Source of the DNA: Bacteroidales bacterium
GTDB taxonomy: Bacteria > Bacteroidota > Bacteroidia > Bacteroidales > JAGOPY01
Reading direction: 5' to 3'
NCBI GenBank assembly: GCA_017991835.1
Contig: JAGOPY010000011.1
Span: forward strand, 1 to 64,000
Length of the DNA: 64,000 nt
The notes under the pieces are model-generated. The model searched no databases and was not told the origin of the DNA. It saw only the letters and a list, made by a program, of their open reading frames with translations. A program made the translations under genes and the position numbers. This document shows positions 1-8,858 of the stretch, piece by piece (position 1 is the first letter of the stretch; every line of letters begins with the position of its first letter).

Positions 1-95
1 GAGAGCCGACTTTGAGTGCCAAATATCAACTAAGGATATAATCACGGCATCATCTTGATCGACTCCTATTCAAAAATAGAATTTTTTTTGAAATA

Positions 96-123
96 TTGTT
101 TGGAAATTAACGGTATAACTTTG
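96..123 (+). promoter_or_regulatory. Bacteroidota promoter for the first gene
   Basis: TAACTTTG at 116-123 fits the Bacteroidota -7 consensus TAnnTTTG, and a TTG at 96-98 lies 17 nt upstream as a possible -33 element. Transcription would start near 128, about 50 nt before the ATG at 182. A weaker box, TATCTTTA, lies at 159-166. Confidence 0.5.
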
Positions 124-153
124 TGGTAAAAAATAGACTTTTGAGACAACCTC
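119..153 (+). repeat. Remnant of the palindromic MITE-like element
   Basis: The last 16 bases, CTTTTGAGACAACCTC (138-153), match the right terminal inverted repeat of the 154-bp element (copies near 16 kb and 58 kb) at 15 of 16 positions. The preceding TTTGTGGTAAAAAATAGA resembles the inner arm of the inverted copy near 6.6 kb. Nothing further left aligns, so this is a truncated end. It sits inside the promoter/leader region of the gene at 182. Confidence 0.6.
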
Positions 154-181
154 TTTTGTATCTTTACTGAAAAATCGAACC

Positions 182-736
182 ATGAAGATTTTTCAGTCCA
201 TCTTTAAACTTTTTACAGCCGCTGCTTTAGTGGCTTTTTTATTTCCGCTGAATTCATCCTCCCAGGACTGGGAACGCTTTGAGATCGATATCAGCGAATG
301 CTCGGTTGTATTGCCTTCGGAGCCGGAGTGGTATTACGAATATTCACAGGACAGCAGCTATGTCTGGAGCGGTGAGGTGCAGCAGGGGAATATGTTTTTC
401 GGTGTGATTTGTATCGAGTTTGCCGTGCCTTTTGATACGGAAGAATTTGATGAATATGATCTCATCCTGATCGCTGAGGATTACCTGGATTATCTTAAAG
501 ATCAATTCAGTATAACTTCTTTTACCGGTTATGAACATGTCTCATGGATAGATTCAGAAACCGGGGGAACCGGAATATCCGACTACTGGACCGACGCAGA
601 AGGCGACCCCTGGGCCGTACAATGCTGGATCGATCCATACAACCTTGCGGTACTCTATATCTATAGCGACCCCGAAACCGATTTTTCCGACTATGAGGAA
701 CACTTCTTCAACAGCTTCTGGTTTCCCGAGGAGTAA
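182..736 (+). CDS. Small acidic secreted protein of unknown function
   Basis: A 184-residue protein that I do not recognise. Residues 1-28 form a clear signal peptide: a basic start, a hydrophobic stretch around FTAAALVAFLFPL, and a likely cut after SSSQ. The mature part is strongly acidic (many D and E), rich in Tyr and Trp, and has three cysteines spread along the chain with no repeats. No T9SS sorting domain and no transmembrane helix follow, so a periplasmic or extracellular location is inferred. A terminator hairpin follows the stop within 8 nt, so the gene is probably monocistronic. A MITE remnant lies in its upstream region. Function is open. Confidence 0.7.
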   Translation: MKIFQSIFKLFTAAALVAFLFPLNSSSQDWERFEIDISECSVVLPSEPEWYYEYSQDSSYVWSGEVQQGNMFFGVICIEFAVPFDTEEFDEYDLILIAEDYLDYLKDQFSITSFTGYEHVSWIDSETGGTGISDYWTDAEGDPWAVQCWIDPYNLAVLYIYSDPETDFSDYEEHFFNSFWFPEE

Positions 737-740
737 AAAG

Positions 741-763
741 AAAGGGTTTCCAACCCTTTTTTT
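741..763 (+). terminator. Intrinsic terminator, GGGTTTCCAACCC family
   Basis: The hairpin GGGTTTCCAACCC (744-756) is flanked by AAA and followed by TTTTTTT, a classical rho-independent form starting 5 nt after the stop at 736. The same hairpin recurs near 35.5 kb (twice) and at 38953-38965. Confidence 0.8.
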
Positions 764-765
764 AG

Positions 766-773
766 TACCTTTG
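766..773 (+). promoter_or_regulatory. -7 box for the C25 peptidase gene
   Basis: TACCTTTG matches TAnnTTTG and lies 25 nt before the ATG at 799, just after the terminator of the previous gene. No clear -33 TTG is visible. Confidence 0.5.
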
Positions 774-798
774 AACTCGTTTTAAATTCATTAACCCG

Positions 799-3700
799 AT
801 GAAAAAAATTACTGTGCTCTTTGTATTGCTGTTTGCTGTATTTCAGTCGTTTGCTGCTGACTGGACTGCCATCCGCTCCAACAACCCTGCCCCGGGACAA
901 AAAGTCCTGATCTCTTCCGGCCTCGATCAAAGTATTATCACTTTTAAAACCGACGGATTTTATTCCACCACGGTCAATACCCCGCAAGGCCCGGCTGTCG
1001 TTATCTCACTTGATGAAGCGACTCCCCTGTTGCTGCAGGGTGCTCCCGACCTGCCGAAACTTACCGCTTCCGTCATCATTCCTGACCTGGCGGAGATGCA
1101 GATTGAGGTGATTTCCGCTCAATACCAGGACTTTGAAAATATCTTTGTCGCTCCCGGCAAAGGAAACCTGACGCGCGACATCGATCCGTCGTCGGTACCT
1201 TATACCTTCGGACCTGAGTACTCCACCAATGCATTCTTCCCGGGTAACCTGGCCGGAACAAGAGAACCCTATATCATCCGTGACTACCGCGGTCAAACCG
1301 TGATTGCCTACCCTTTCCAGTACAACGCAGTAACCCGCACCCTCCGCGTTTATACCGACATTACGGTTAAAATCAGCTCCACCGGCCATTTGGGTGAGAA
1401 TCCTTTGTATAGAAACGAAAATGACGAATCTATCGATGCCGGTTTCAACGCCGTTTACCAGCGGCACTTTTTAAATGCCATGGAAAACGGCTCCCGTTAC
1501 AACCCGGTTCCGGAATACGGCAACATGCTCGTCATTTGTTACAGCGCATTCCTGGATGCCATCCAGCCTTATGTCGAATGGAAAAAGCAGATCGGCTACC
1601 CGGTGGAGGTCGTGGATGTGGCAACCATCGGCAACTCCAATGCCATCAAGAGTTTTATCGCCAACTATTACAACACCAAAGGCCTGACTTTCGTGCTGCT
1701 GGTGGGCGACGCCGCTCAGGTGCCGGCATCATCTACGTCTGCCGGCGATTCCGATAACAACTATGCTTATGTCGTTGGCAGCGATCATTACCCCGACCTT
1801 TTCATCGGCCGGTTCTCCGCTGAGAACGTGAACCAGGTACAGACACAGGTGCAACGAACCATCATGTACGAACAAAACCCGCCGGTCTCCGCCGACTGGT
1901 TCTCCGTCTGCACAGGCATCGCCTCAAACCAGGGTCCCGGCGATGACAACGAGATGGACTACGAACATATCCGCAATATCTCCAACAACAAGCTGATCCC
2001 CTTCACATACACTTATGCCAACGAACTGTTCGACGGCAGCCAGGGCGGCAATGACGAAGGCGGTAACCCGACACCGACGCAGGTGGCAGCCGACGTGAAC
2101 GCCGGTACCAGCATCATCAACTACACCGGTCACGGCAGCGACGGTTCATGGGGCACCTCGGGATTCTCGATCAGCGATGTTAACAACCTGGTCAACGACA
2201 ACCTGCTGCCGTACGTATGGTCGGTAGCCTGCGTGAACGGTAATTTTGTCGGTGGTACCTGCTTCGCCGAAGCATGGCTTCGCGCAACACACAACGGCAA
2301 TCCCACCGGCGCCGTGGCTTTCCTGGGATCTACCATCAACCAGTCGTGGGATCCGCCAATGGCCGGCCAGGATGAAATGAACGATATCCTCGTGGAGACC
2401 TACCCGAATCAGATTAACCGCACTTTCGGTGCCTTATCGATGCATGGCTGTATGCTGATGAACGACGAGTTCGGCAGCGCCGGCGTCGAAATGACCGACA
2501 CTTGGACCTGTTTCGGCGACCCCAGCGTTATGGTGCGGACCGCCATGCCGGTCACTATGACCGTGACACATGACCCGGTCCTTTTCCTGGGGGCAACCCA
2601 GACCATGATCCTCTGCGATCACAATGGCGCCAGGGCCACGCTGAGCCTGAACGGCACCCGGCTGGCTACCGGTGTGGTGGCCAACGGATCGGTCACACTG
2701 GAATTTGCGCCCCTGGGTGAAATCGGCACGGCCGACCTTACTATCACCGCATTCAATACTTTGCCCTATATGATGGGAATTGATATCATCCCGGCTACCG
2801 GACCTTATGTGGTCATGAATTCCTATCAGATTGCTGATGAGGCCGGAAATAACAACGGCCTGCCCGATTACAACGAATCGGTCGGAATGGCAGTGGAACT
2901 CGAAAATGTTGGTATTCAGGATGCAACGGACGTTCTGGTCACCCTGGTTACGGACGACCCTTACATCACGATCACCGATTATAGCGAAACCTATCCGCTT
3001 ATCCCCGCCGGAAGTACTGCATCGGTGGAAGACGCCTTTGCTTTCTCGATTTCCAGCGATGTGCCCGACCAGCACCAGGTCATGTTCACCATTACATCCA
3101 TCATGGGCGACGAAACCTGGCAAAGCATTTTTATGTTGAATGCCAATGCCCCTATCCTGAATATCAACTCGATCACGATCCTGGATTCGGAGGAGGGCAA
3201 TGGCGACGGAGAGCTTGATCCGGGCGAAAGAGCTGACCTTGTTATCAATTACAATAATACCGGCCATGCCGTAGCTTACGATGTGAATCTTTTTATGGAA
3301 GGACAATCGGGCTTCGTGGAAATTTCCAACCCCGACCAGAATTTCACATCAATTGGCTTCTTTGGCGTTTTTAACAAGACCTATTCCGTGGTTGTGGATG
3401 AAGACGTTCCCGAAGGGATAAAAATTGATTTCGTGAATGAACTGACAATGGGTGATTTCATGATGAACCGTGTTTTCCCGCTGCGGGTGAGCGCAAAAGT
3501 CGAAGACTTTGAAACGGGCAACCTGGAGCAGTTCAACTGGCAAACCGGCGGTAATGCTGCCTGGCAGGTGGTGAATTCATATCCCTATGAAGGATTCTAC
3601 TGCCTGAAATCCGGTACGATATCCCATAGCCAGACATCTGAAATCTCACTGGTTTACAACGTAATGGAGGCCGACAGCATCATTTTCTACCGTAAAGTTT

Positions 3701-4713
3701 CTTCCGAATCATCCGACCAGCTTAAGTTTTACATCAACAACCAGGTGGCCGGAAGCTGGTCGGGTACGACAGGGGGATGGAAGCGGGAAGCGTTTGCTGT
3801 CAGCGCCGGCCAGAAAACTTTCAAGTGGGCTTATGAAAAGAACAACATGGGCAGCGGCGGTTCCGACTGCGCCTGGCTCGATTATATCATCCTCCCATCG
3901 CCCTTTGCCCTGACGATCTGGGCCGGAAGCGATAACTCAGTATGCAATGGCAACAGTTATGAAATTAACGATGCCTATGGAACCGATTATGAGCTGATTG
4001 AATGGATCTCCTCGGGAAGTGGAACCTTCGACGACAATACCAGCATGCATCCGTTGTATACTCCAAGCGGCCAGGATCTTAGCACCGGCCAGGTTACGCT
4101 GACACTGAACCTGTGGGACGATGAAGGCAGCATGGTGACCGATGAAATGCAGCTCGGATTCCGTGATGTCCCATCAGCTCCTGAACAACCTGATGGATTG
4201 TCTTATGTTGATGTAGCCACAGTGGAGACTTCTGACTATACGACAGACATAATGGAAGAGGCTGATGATTACACATGGACTATTGATCCTCCGGTGGCCG
4301 GCGTGATCATCGGGAACGAAAATACGGCGACCGTGAGTTGGAATACCGAATTTACCGGTGTTGCATATATTTCGGTGACCGGCGGCAATGCCTGCGGCAA
4401 CGGCGAAGTTTCGGCTGCCCTGGAGGTGCAGGTGGTTAATTCCATCGTTGGTTTAACGGAACCGGATGAACCGGCTGTTTCCATCTTCCCGAATCCGGCA
4501 TCCGGAATCATTCATGTGAACCTTTCTTCTGCTGGAAGTTACAATCCGGTTGTTCGGCTGGTGAACATGATAGGGATTGAGTTGTTTAATTCGGGAGTGG
4601 TGAATAATGTTAGCGACATTGTTATTCCCGTTTCCGGATATGCTCCGGGAGTTTATCTCCTCTCGGTCAATACCGGTGACCGGCAATTGACCCGAAAAAT
4701 TATCATAAAATAA
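799..4713 (+). CDS. Gingipain-like C25 family cysteine peptidase, T9SS-secreted
   Basis: A 1304-residue secreted protease. Signal peptide 1-19 is followed by a propeptide-like region to about 230, with a typical GTREPYIIRDYRGQ segment. The peptidase C25 domain spans about 240-590 and shows the catalytic His445 (NYTGHGSDGSWG) and Cys478 (SVACVNGNF). After it come a gingipain-type Ig-like module, CARDB-like beta domains with conserved DxNxNGLPD and DGELDPGE loops, a jelly-roll-like module around 900-1020 (DSIIFYRKVSSESSDQLKFYI), and a C-terminal T9SS type A sorting domain (FPNPASG ... GVYLLSV). In the family, both catalytic residues and T9SS export are well established, so an extracellular endopeptidase is expected, with substrate unknown. 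Its TAA shares one base with the ATG of the next gene, implying coupled translation. Confidence 0.93.
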   Translation: MKKITVLFVLLFAVFQSFAADWTAIRSNNPAPGQKVLISSGLDQSIITFKTDGFYSTTVNTPQGPAVVISLDEATPLLLQGAPDLPKLTASVIIPDLAEMQIEVISAQYQDFENIFVAPGKGNLTRDIDPSSVPYTFGPEYSTNAFFPGNLAGTREPYIIRDYRGQTVIAYPFQYNAVTRTLRVYTDITVKISSTGHLGENPLYRNENDESIDAGFNAVYQRHFLNAMENGSRYNPVPEYGNMLVICYSAFLDAIQPYVEWKKQIGYPVEVVDVATIGNSNAIKSFIANYYNTKGLTFVLLVGDAAQVPASSTSAGDSDNNYAYVVGSDHYPDLFIGRFSAENVNQVQTQVQRTIMYEQNPPVSADWFSVCTGIASNQGPGDDNEMDYEHIRNISNNKLIPFTYTYANELFDGSQGGNDEGGNPTPTQVAADVNAGTSIINYTGHGSDGSWGTSGFSISDVNNLVNDNLLPYVWSVACVNGNFVGGTCFAEAWLRATHNGNPTGAVAFLGSTINQSWDPPMAGQDEMNDILVETYPNQINRTFGALSMHGCMLMNDEFGSAGVEMTDTWTCFGDPSVMVRTAMPVTMTVTHDPVLFLGATQTMILCDHNGARATLSLNGTRLATGVVANGSVTLEFAPLGEIGTADLTITAFNTLPYMMGIDIIPATGPYVVMNSYQIADEAGNNNGLPDYNESVGMAVELENVGIQDATDVLVTLVTDDPYITITDYSETYPLIPAGSTASVEDAFAFSISSDVPDQHQVMFTITSIMGDETWQSIFMLNANAPILNINSITILDSEEGNGDGELDPGERADLVINYNNTGHAVAYDVNLFMEGQSGFVEISNPDQNFTSIGFFGVFNKTYSVVVDEDVPEGIKIDFVNELTMGDFMMNRVFPLRVSAKVEDFETGNLEQFNWQTGGNAAWQVVNSYPYEGFYCLKSGTISHSQTSEISLVYNVMEADSIIFYRKVSSESSDQLKFYINNQVAGSWSGTTGGWKREAFAVSAGQKTFKWAYEKNNMGSGGSDCAWLDYIILPSPFALTIWAGSDNSVCNGNSYEINDAYGTDYELIEWISSGSGTFDDNTSMHPLYTPSGQDLSTGQVTLTLNLWDDEGSMVTDEMQLGFRDVPSAPEQPDGLSYVDVATVETSDYTTDIMEEADDYTWTIDPPVAGVIIGNENTATVSWNTEFTGVAYISVTGGNACGNGEVSAALEVQVVNSIVGLTEPDEPAVSIFPNPASGIIHVNLSSAGSYNPVVRLVNMIGIELFNSGVVNNVSDIVIPVSGYAPGVYLLSVNTGDRQLTRKIIIK

Positions 4714-6494
4714 TGATCTACAGGATATGCGCTTTTTCGGTCATCTTGATTCTGAATCTCTCCGCTGGCGGACAGAATAGAGTGACCGGCATATCCTTGC
4801 TGAACTATACCGGTGAAATCCGCTACGTTCCCGATGTCATGGGATTTGTGGTGGTGGCGGATAATCTCAATCTTTCTGTTGATCAGAAGCAAATTCAGCG
4901 TGACGAAATCATCCTCTTTCCCGGCTGGCCTGTGTCGATTGGTGGAAGCAATGAAAGGGGAGGGGTTTATGCCAACCTCGACGGTGATGAGGATTTTGAG
5001 TTGATTTACCCTGCCGGAACAATGTTATACGCATTAAATATCGACGGAACGGCAGTTGAAGGGTGGCCCCGGCAACTGGATCACCCTACCGACGGATCAG
5101 CGGCTTTCGGGGATATCGATGGCGATGGAGCGGGCGAGATCGTGGTGACCACCCATGAGAATGCCACCTTTGCTATCGGATCGGTTTATGCGTTCGAGAC
5201 AGATGGAACAATGGTAACCGGATTCCCTGTGGCGACCGAAGGCGGCGGGATCCGCACCCCGGCCCTGTCGGACCTCGACCTCGACGGAGCGCTGGAAATC
5301 GTGATGACGGTCAGAAAGTGGCCGGATGGCTTCGTCTATGTTTTCAAAGGAGATGGAACAATGTTCCCGGGCTGGCCGCAACGGATGGATTATGTCCCCG
5401 GTTCGGCGGCTGCGGCAGGAGATATCGACGGGGATGATTACCCCGAGATCATTGCAGAATCGTATTACCGGCTGCATGCCTACAACCGTTTCGGCGACTT
5501 ATTGCCCGGATTCCCTTATCTTCCCGGCGAAAACCGGGTATTTTCCTATTCCACGCCAGTATTGGCCGATCTTGACGAAGACGGTAACCGTGAGATCATC
5601 TGCGGCGATCATAGTATCGGGGATGGAACGGGTGCCGTGCATATTGTACGGCACAACGGCCTTTCATTACCCGACTGGCCAAGGTTTACCGTAAGCTGGG
5701 TCTACAGCCCGCCGTCGGTTGCCGATATCGACGGCAATGGACTTCTTGATGTGGCTGTCGGCGATCAGACCCTGAGCGAAACCCCTGTGAACCGGATATA
5801 CGCCTGGACTGCCATGACCGGCGAAGCGCTGCCTGGATTTCCCGTTGAAAATGTCCACGGTATCAACAGCCAGATCCTCCTGGCCGATGTCGATGGCGAC
5901 GGGATGGTCGAACTCATTACCGACGATAACACCTCGAATGGAAAATATGCCGGTTTCAACCACGACGGAACCGTTGCCGAGGGCTGGCCCCTGGCACTGG
6001 ATGGCACTACCTTTTTTATTAATCCGTTTGTAACCGATATCGATTTTGACGGAACGCTCGACATTTCCGGTGCAGGATACATTGTGGGCGCCGGTCTTAC
6101 TAACGTTTACCTCTGGAACACCGGGGAGGATTATGTGGAAGAGAACAATCCCCTTCCCATATTGCAATACAATACCCGGCGCAACGGCGTTTTCGGCGAT
6201 ACACTCATGGTCGGGATCCGGGATAATGAAGAAAAAATGACCGGTGAATGGAGCTTGAGTCCAAACCCGGCCAGGAATATTGTTTCAGTAAACCCACCGA
6301 CAGGTCATTCCGGAAATCCTGTAAACATCATTCTATTCAATTCTTCAGGAAATAAGTATTTTACACAAGATTATAAGGAAAATCCACCCTACCTTATTAA
6401 TCTGACCGGTTTCCCGCCAGGTATTTATTTATTAAAGATCGAAGATGAACCCACCCGCCACGAGATCCTAAAACTGGTTATACTCCCGAAGTAA
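4713..6494 (+). CDS. FG-GAP/VCBS beta-propeller protein with T9SS sorting domain
   Basis: A 593-residue secreted protein. A short signal peptide (MIYRICAFSVILILNLSAGG) precedes repeated blades of the form D-x-DGDG-x-x-EI(V/I) (for example DIDGDGAGEIVVTT, DLDLDGALEIVMTV, DIDGDDYPEIIAES, DVDGDGMVELITDD), about seven in all, each paired with a DGT-x-x-x-GWP or GFP segment. This is the integrin-like FG-GAP propeller with calcium-binding loops. The last 80 residues are a T9SS type A sorting domain (SLSPNPARN ... PPGIYLLKI). The ATG overlaps the stop of the C25 peptidase by one base, so the two are made together. A role as a surface binding partner of the protease is inferred. A hairpin and a diverged MITE copy follow. 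Confidence 0.88.
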   Translation: MIYRICAFSVILILNLSAGGQNRVTGISLLNYTGEIRYVPDVMGFVVVADNLNLSVDQKQIQRDEIILFPGWPVSIGGSNERGGVYANLDGDEDFELIYPAGTMLYALNIDGTAVEGWPRQLDHPTDGSAAFGDIDGDGAGEIVVTTHENATFAIGSVYAFETDGTMVTGFPVATEGGGIRTPALSDLDLDGALEIVMTVRKWPDGFVYVFKGDGTMFPGWPQRMDYVPGSAAAAGDIDGDDYPEIIAESYYRLHAYNRFGDLLPGFPYLPGENRVFSYSTPVLADLDEDGNREIICGDHSIGDGTGAVHIVRHNGLSLPDWPRFTVSWVYSPPSVADIDGNGLLDVAVGDQTLSETPVNRIYAWTAMTGEALPGFPVENVHGINSQILLADVDGDGMVELITDDNTSNGKYAGFNHDGTVAEGWPLALDGTTFFINPFVTDIDFDGTLDISGAGYIVGAGLTNVYLWNTGEDYVEENNPLPILQYNTRRNGVFGDTLMVGIRDNEEKMTGEWSLSPNPARNIVSVNPPTGHSGNPVNIILFNSSGNKYFTQDYKENPPYLINLTGFPPGIYLLKIEDEPTRHEILKLVILPK

Positions 6495-6504
6495 GACGAT
6501 TAAA

Positions 6505-6524
6505 CCGACGGCTTTAGTCGTCGG
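6505..6524. repeat. 20-bp hairpin repeat, copy A
   Basis: CCGACGGCTTTAGTCGTCGG has perfect 6-bp stems (CCGACG/CGTCGG). Its exact reverse complement occurs at 58456-58475. In both places it lies 12-15 nt outside the same end of the palindromic MITE-like element. It starts 10 nt after a stop codon but has no T tract, so a terminator role is uncertain. Confidence 0.75.
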
Positions 6525-6536
6525 AAGAAAACTCTT

Positions 6537-6689
6537 GAGGGTGTCTCAAAAGTCTTTTATTTAACCACAAAGGCGCACTAAGTACATCACAAAGGCGCAC
6601 TAAGTATCAGATTATCAAATAATAAACTTCGTGCGCCTTCGTGAAATCCTTGGTGTTCCTTTGTGGTTTATTACTTTTGATATAGCCTC
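6537..6689 (-). mobile_element. Palindromic MITE-like element, diverged inverted copy
   Basis: About 153 bp, running from GAGGGTGTCTCAAAAG to CTTTTGATATAGCCTC. It is the reverse orientation of the two better-preserved copies near 16 kb and 58 kb. Both arms carry AACCACAAAGG and GCGCACTAAG-type blocks, so the single strand can fold on itself. There is no coding capacity. The terminal repeats have decayed here (about 12 of 16 matching), so this copy is older. Confidence 0.75.
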
Positions 6690-6707
6690 ATATTGATTAT
6701 AATTTCA

Positions 6708-7382
6708 TCAGAACTTTCCGAACTTGAACGTCACGGCTGCATTGAACCCGTTCAGCATGTCTTTCGGCAGCCCGTCCATACTCAGATTGGTTGTAATTCT
6801 GTATGATGCGCCCACACCGATGCGGAAGAACTTGATCACATTGAGTTCGATTTCAACTCCCGGTTCTACTACAAAGAATGAATCCCAGTTATAGTAACCA
6901 TAATAATCATAATTGTAATCACCATCGCCGTATTCATATGAGTCCCTGTGGAAGATCGACTGGTCGTCAAGAATAAATCCACCCCCGCCGATCAGGATCG
7001 GGAAGGAGACATGGACGGGGAAATTCGGGGCAATAATGGGCTCGATCAGCAGGCCACCGTAACCGCCCATCAGGTAAAACGCAGTATCGTCCGTATTCGG
7101 GAAATTGCCCTTAATGTATGGATTGCTGATGAAGGAATTCCCGGCTACGCCGATGGTAACGTGATGATCGATCAGCCAGCCGGCACGCCCGCCAAGGGTG
7201 ATCACATTTTCATTTTTCATTTGTGTATAGCCCACCGAAACACCGATATATCCCCCATGACTGATTTTCTTACCGGTGGGTTTGAATAACGTTTTCATAT
7301 CCTGGACCGGCTGTTCCTGTCCGAACGATAAGGCGAAAGATCCCATCACCAACATTACGAGTAAAAATGCTCTTGTTTTCAT
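6708..7382 (-). CDS. Secreted barrel-like outer-membrane protein, last gene of the ECF unit
   Basis: A 224-residue protein with a clear signal peptide (FLLVMLVMGSFALSFGQ). The mature part alternates hydrophobic and polar residues with Gly-rich turns (GGYIGVSVGYTQM, VITLGGRAGWLIDHHVTIGVAGN, FRIGVGASYRITTNL) and ends in VTFKFGKF, an aromatic C-terminus typical of small outer-membrane beta-barrels. A Tyr/Asp-rich insert (YEYGDGDYNYDYYGYYNW) is probably a loop. It is the distal gene of a same-strand series that begins with an ECF sigma factor at 11053, and it resembles its neighbour at 7460 in having a Tyr/Asp-rich loop. No specific function is recognised. Confidence 0.75.
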   Translation of the reverse strand: MKTRAFLLVMLVMGSFALSFGQEQPVQDMKTLFKPTGKKISHGGYIGVSVGYTQMKNENVITLGGRAGWLIDHHVTIGVAGNSFISNPYIKGNFPNTDDTAFYLMGGYGGLLIEPIIAPNFPVHVSFPILIGGGGFILDDQSIFHRDSYEYGDGDYNYDYYGYYNWDSFFVVEPGVEIELNVIKFFRIGVGASYRITTNLSMDGLPKDMLNGFNAAVTFKFGKF

Positions 7383-7459
7383 TATTTTAGTTTATTAGAT
7401 TTCTGAAAAATATCTTAAATGCTTTCTAATTAAGAATTAAGAACTAAAAATTTAAAATC

Positions 7460-7987
7460 TTAAAAGTTATATCTCATATGAAACCCGAAGTCCCAGAAAT
7501 TGACACGCATCAGGAACGGCCCGTACATCTCAAAGAAAGGTTTGAAATCGACGGCTAAACTGATAGGTGCAGCCTGGAAGACATATTCCATACCCACGAT
7601 CCCGTCGAGCCCGAAAGCCATACCGGTGTGCCATTTGTAATAATCATCGTAATAATGATCGTTTCCGTAAGGATCATAGTATTTATCGTAATCATTCCAG
7701 CGGACAAAACCCACATGGACACCTCCTCCGAAATACAGGTGCATATTTTCGATCCTGTTAAAATAAAGTGGTTTTCTTGATTCGAACAGGCCGTACAGTT
7801 GCAGTCCCCCGTTGCGAAATCCCAGGATGCCCTCAAAGGCAAAATCATCTTCCGTGATAACCCGGGCTGAGAATCCCGTCGTATTGCCAAACCGGAAACC
7901 GGCTTGCTTCCTGTTCTCCTGCGCTCCGGCCTGTATCACCGAAAGCATAAAGAGGGTGACAATAAGTAGCTTTGCTGATATCTTCAT
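7460..7987 (-). CDS. Secreted barrel-like protein
   Basis: A 175-residue protein with a signal peptide (LLIVTLFMLSVIQAGAQ) followed by alternating beta-strand-like segments (KQAGFRFGNTTGFSARVI, MHLYFGGGVHVGFVRW, GMAFGLDGIVGMEYVF). It has a Tyr/Asp-rich loop (DYDKYYDPYGNDHYYDDYYK) and ends in FGFHMRYNF, as outer-membrane barrels do. It sits 77 nt upstream of the similar protein at 6708 and 24 nt downstream of the DUF2807 lipoprotein gene, so co-transcription is likely. The two barrel-like genes may be distant duplicates. Function is unknown. Confidence 0.7.
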   Translation of the reverse strand: MKISAKLLIVTLFMLSVIQAGAQENRKQAGFRFGNTTGFSARVITEDDFAFEGILGFRNGGLQLYGLFESRKPLYFNRIENMHLYFGGGVHVGFVRWNDYDKYYDPYGNDHYYDDYYKWHTGMAFGLDGIVGMEYVFQAAPISLAVDFKPFFEMYGPFLMRVNFWDFGFHMRYNF

Positions 7988-8011
7988 AATTATCAGGATT
8001 TTATGAGGTTA

Positions 8012-8788
8012 TTACCGCGGATGGATAACGTTTCCTGACCCGGAAATATTCGTTTCGATAATAGGATTGCCCAGGTAATAGACATCACCGCTGCCCGAAA
8101 TGGTGACATTCAGATAATCTTCAACGGTCAGGTACATATCGCCGGAACCGGAGATCCGTGCGTAGCAATCCTGTAGAGTCAGGTCATAGGCCCTGACCGA
8201 TCCCGAACCGGAGATATTCAGGTCGCCGCGATGGGCTGATCCGTAAAACTCCATCTCCCCCGAACCGCTGATCTTCGCATCAATAGTATTGCATTCGATC
8301 CCGATTTCCATATCGCCCGAACCCGATATCTTACATTCCAGGTCATCTGCAATACCTGAAAAAAAGATGTCACCCGAACCGCTCAGATCGATATCGATAT
8401 CGCCTGTATTGATGTTTTCGGCATGCATCAGTCCCGATCCGCTCAACCTGATCTTCTCGATCTCGGGCGTATGCACATAAACTTTCATGGGGTAGTTGTT
8501 GTGCAGGTTGTCTCTCGTGTCGATGACCAGGGCCGACCCTTCGATCCGGGTCCGGATCAGCGGAATTAGGTTGGATTCGGCTTCGATGATCACTTCGCCA
8601 CTGGCATCCTGGATAATGTACACATCAAAATTCCCTTCGTTAAACACATGGCTGAAACCGGAAATGGCCCGTGTGTCGGTCTGAACATCATGGTTCCCTT
8701 CAATAACATGCCAGGGCTTGTAACATCCGGTGAAGAATAACCCTGCCGCAAACAGTAATAACAATACGCTGAATTTCTTTGTTTTCAT
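8012..8788 (-). CDS. DUF2807 (GIN-domain) lipoprotein
   Basis: A 258-residue lipoprotein. The N-terminus has a lipobox ending LFFTGC with the lipidated Cys at residue 22. The rest is a right-handed beta-helix-like DUF2807/GIN domain with the hallmark repeated SGSGDM, SGSGEM and SGSGNV turns, at least eight of them between residues 115 and 256. The family is common in Bacteroidota as surface or periplasmic proteins of unclear function and has been called a putative autotransporter adhesin. Here it lies between the DUF4097-like gene and two barrel-like genes in the ECF unit, which suggests an envelope-stress or surface role. Confidence 0.88.
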   Translation of the reverse strand: MKTKKFSVLLLLFAAGLFFTGCYKPWHVIEGNHDVQTDTRAISGFSHVFNEGNFDVYIIQDASGEVIIEAESNLIPLIRTRIEGSALVIDTRDNLHNNYPMKVYVHTPEIEKIRLSGSGLMHAENINTGDIDIDLSGSGDIFFSGIADDLECKISGSGDMEIGIECNTIDAKISGSGEMEFYGSAHRGDLNISGSGSVRAYDLTLQDCYARISGSGDMYLTVEDYLNVTISGSGDVYYLGNPIIETNISGSGNVIHPR

Positions 8789-8858
8789 AATTTATTCTTA
8801 TTTTGATTTTTTTATTAAAGACAAGATAAAGGACAATAGGTTACTTTTTTTTTAAAAA

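Noticed and set aside
1..95. Left-edge sequence as a possible gene tail
   Set aside because: No open frame with family features; it appears non-coding.
2434..3306. Long open frame antisense to the C25 peptidase
   Set aside because: It is an out-of-frame shadow of a well-supported gene, with no signal or family motif.
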